Source: Chimonanthus salicifolius (taxonomy: Eukaryota; Streptophyta; Magnoliopsida; Laurales; Calycanthaceae). From it: a stretch of 64,000 bases of DNA. The notes under the pieces were generated by a model that did not search any database, had not been told where the DNA came from, and was given only the letters and a program-made list of their open reading frames with translations. Shown piece by piece: positions 61,717-64,000 of this stretch. Both the position numbers and the translations under genes were made by a program. The DNA lies in NCBI GenBank assembly GCA_013350335.1, contig CM023540.1, positions 55,614,905-55,678,904 of the forward strand. The letters are read 5' to 3'. How positions within the stretch are numbered: position 1 is the stretch's first letter; each line of letters begins with the position of its first letter.

Positions 61717-62270
61717 ACATGGATTGCGCTCAAGGTAAATGGTTGTCAGCTTCTCCCTCGAGCCAGCAACAGACAAATCAAGGCCTTCTAGTGAAGCTAT
61801 TTGGTTGTCATTAAGCCACAAGTCCTCCAATCTGCATCACTAATAACTGGTCAAATGAAAATATAAGGAGAACAAGACAGTCAAAACCTGAACTTACCTT
61901 GTCAGTTTCTCAATATCATTCACAGCCATTAGTTTGTTTGATGAAACATCCAAAACACGAAGATTAACCAAAGTAGATAAACCTTCCATCTTTGCAATGC
62001 CATTATGGCTCAAATACAGTTCTTCCAAAGCAACACACTCCTGAAAAAAAAAAATAGGTGCTAACCAAATCCGTAAGGTTGTGGAGAAGATTTAACAGTA
62101 TTTTTTTAAAGGATAGTCCATACTTGAAATCCCATCATGGATGTTAAACGATTACTCTGTAAGCTTATTTTCCTGATGCAATTTAGTCCACATAAGTTCA
62201 CAGTTCGAATCCGATTCTGTCCCAGCCACAACTCTTGTAAATTAATTAAATTCTGCAAATTCTCCATGAC
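61717..62270 (-). CDS. SDS22-like PP1 regulatory subunit, three internal exons
   Basis: Leucine-rich-repeat protein of the SDS22 (PPP1R7) family, which binds protein phosphatase 1 and controls its activity and location in the nucleus and cytosol. Three exons are seen on the - strand. Exon 62124-62270 encodes LRRs with LQELWLGQNRI and KISLQSNRL; exon 61898-62040 encodes LEELYLSHNGI and LRVLDVSSNKL; exon 61717-61831 encodes LEDLWLNDNQI and SREKLTTIYLERNPC. All have LxxLxLxxNxI/L cores of about 22 residues. Acceptors are CAG at 62271-62273, 62041-62043 and 61832-61834; donors are GTATGG at 62118-62123, GTAAGT at 61892-61897 and GTATGG at 61711-61716. Phases join without a frame break. The N-terminal LRR exons lie beyond the window or past large introns, and the C-terminal cap exon was not found. 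This is the only ordinary host gene recognised. Confidence 0.9.
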
Positions 62271-63233
62271 CTGAAATGGTGAGGGGGGGAAATCATAAAT
62301 GCTCAGAATAACTATGCTGCATGGATACAGGAAATATCCATATTCAAGACGTGTATGAGGGTGTCATATGGATTTGGCTTCTTATGTGAATAAATTAAAT
62401 AAATAATATTTTAAATGACAAATGGCAAGGAAAAATAAAATAAGAACTAAAAGAAGAAAAGGATGTGATGATATTTTGTCACCATTACAAAGAATATCAA
62501 GCCAGTACTTGAAGCAATGATGATGTAGGACACGGGAGACCTATCTCTCTTAGGATTTTACTATTTTCGCATTATTTCTAATTTAGAATTTTTGTGTCAT
62601 AAGGAAGCTAGGTCGGTGGCTTTCTTATTTGATTTAGGAGTCCTTTTCTATTTTGATTTCTTGTTTTTCTTATAAATACAATACATGTAAGAGAGGGAGT
62701 TACCTCTTCGAATATTATGAAATAAGATTAAGATTTGATTATCCCCTTGCCTTCGAGCACGGTTATCCTCCTTGCTGTCTTAGTTGGAGACGATCCTCCC
62801 TTGCTGGCTCAGTTCCACTCTCAGTTCTTCATCACAGATCTTGGGCTTAATCCCAAGAGGAGATACCTTGTTGCAGCTGGGCTTAATCCCAGTTATCTAC
62901 CTGCTGTTCCAATCTGCAGTTTCATAGCCAGATTTCAAGAAAGTCTCCCCTGATTCAACTCTCAACCAGTTTCGACTTTCTATCCAGGTACCGTGCTTCA
63001 TCTGGCTGCTCCTTCATCTCCTTCTTCGATCTTCCTCACTGTTGTGTTGTCCCTAGCCTCTACTTCTTCCCTTCGATCTCTCCTCGCCACCCTTCTTGCT
63101 TCCGCCGCCTCTGTGCCTCTTCCGCAGCCTTCCTTTTGTTTTTCCCTTTCCAGTTTTCCTTTTTCCATTCGTGGTTCACATTAAAGTGACCCTAATCCCT
63201 TTGTCCCACATGACTAAAGCCCCTCCTCTTAAG
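62271..63233 (+). mobile_element. Probable LTR remnant in an intron, with TATA box
   Basis: Gene-free. From about 62,518 (TGATGTAGGACAC) the sequence looks like a copia-type LTR. A TATA box TATAAATA lies at 62671-62678, and 20-30 bp on is a leader with TACATGTAAGAGAGGGAG. CT-rich DNA then runs to about 63,180. Repeated GGGCTTAATCCCA occurs twice (62,842 and 62,879). No end or target duplication was fixed. It lies where an upstream intron of the SDS22-like gene would be. Confidence 0.4.
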
Positions 63234-63337
63234 TTAGAACCTGCACATGTGACTTAGCTCACGTGTGTGCCTATTTCGCATCGGTATTTGGCTTAAATTG
63301 GTTTCTTCCCCCGCTTTTGCTACACTAAATGAATCTA

Positions 63338-64000
63338 TTTTTTTTTTTTTTTTGAGCGGATAATTAAAACCATTCATTGAGGTGAAAAGAGAACACTTAC
63401 AAAAATATTCTGGTCTAAAAGAATTAGACCAAGAAAAGAAATAGAGAAAAAGAAAAGAAACAAGAACTAAAAAGGAAAAAAGTACAAAAAACAAGTGATC
63501 TTCCAACTCGGAGGAAGAAAACTCCAGAGAGGTAGTCAATGACTCTGATCTTGGCAAAGTAGTCTGCCACGCCATTTGTTGTTCGACCAATCTGAGCAAA
63601 GGATACGTCCATTCCTGAAGCCAACTCCTTTACCTCCCTTACCGTAGTAATCAGTCTCCAGGGAGGACGCCTTTGTCCCTTGGCCCATTTAATTGTGTTT
63701 GACGAATCCCCATCAATGATGAACTTACCTTGACCATACGAATTCCAGATGGTCAGAGCTCTTTTAATACTAAGGATTTCTGCCTCATTGGAGTCCCTAA
63801 CTCCCACTGACTCACTGAAGACAATGGAAGTAATCCCCTCATAATTCGTAAGCACTCCCCACATTCCTGCTAGCCCTGGCTTCCCCTTCGTTGCTCCGTC
63901 GATGTTGAACTTCATACAACTCCAATATGGAGATAAATCCAACATAGCTATGATGCTCATTTCAGAATGCACGTTACATAGAAAGATAGGAATTAATTTT
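63338..64000 (-). pseudogene. LINE 3' end with RNase H domain, runs off window
   Basis: A T run on the + strand (63338-63353) is the A tail of a - strand LINE. The open frame 63424-63972 encodes an RNase H domain of the type found at the end of plant L1 ORF2. Visible catalytic positions, counted from the GTG at 63972, are D25 (KFNIDGATKGKPG), E65 (NEAEILSIKRAL), D89 (DGDSSNTIKW) and D137 (TTNGVADYFAK), so all four acidic residues are kept. Upstream the frame stays open to near the window edge, so reverse transcriptase may lie outside. It probably sits in an intron of, or upstream of, the SDS22-like gene. Beyond the domain a Phe/Leu-rich tail continues toward the A tail. Confidence 0.8.

Overview
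This looks like nuclear DNA from a large, repeat-rich flowering-plant genome. The support is plant-type LTR retrotransposons of both superfamilies, TRIMs, plant L1-type LINE remnants and a eukaryotic gene with GT/AG introns. I cannot assign a species. Nothing looks bacterial or organellar, and I saw no rRNA, tRNA or CRISPR array. Almost every open frame is a repeat fragment or a chance frame; the only ordinary host gene I recognise is at the right end.

Left and centre (1-41,000) are nested LTR retrotransposons. The commonest sequence is a 2.6-4.3 kb LTR, here called LTR-I, with ends of the TGTAAC...GTTACA type. Four copies (6784-11113, 18383-20987, 21963-25298, 46997-50486) are solo LTRs with 5-bp target duplications. 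A related family, LTR-II, forms solo LTRs at 16982-25714 (split by two LTR-I solos) and 31310-37827 (split by two smaller elements). Ty1/copia remnants (gag, 3' internal ends and LTRs on the + strand) run through 4214-6192, 6193-12081, 13457-15060 and 37833-40807. Small elements include a complete 498-bp TRIM (28603-29100), two short solo LTRs (37239-37481, 39868-40223) and a 1.45-kb terminal-inverted-repeat element with an internal triplication (27114-28567).

From 41,009 to 54,018 lies one full-length but defective Ty3/gypsy chromovirus-like element on the - strand. It has two LTRs, an initiator-Met primer site, a triple zinc-knuckle frame, a broken integrase with chromodomain and a polypurine tract. 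It has no protease or reverse transcriptase that I can recognise, and another LTR-I solo sits inside it.

The right end (54,024-64,000) is AT-rich and poorer in LTRs. It carries three exons of a gene for an SDS22-like leucine-rich-repeat regulator of protein phosphatase 1 (- strand), two LINE 3' ends with RNase H remnants (one with a perfect 19-bp target duplication), and a pair of diverged short repeats.

The most unusual signal is a family of short hairpin-forming palindromes (arms GGGTTCGGCCAT / ATGGCCGAACCC, 5-nt spacer), about 40 copies, spread through the LTR-I copies. Other LTR-like repeats here, of both superfamilies, carry their own different arrays of short repeated or palindromic cores.
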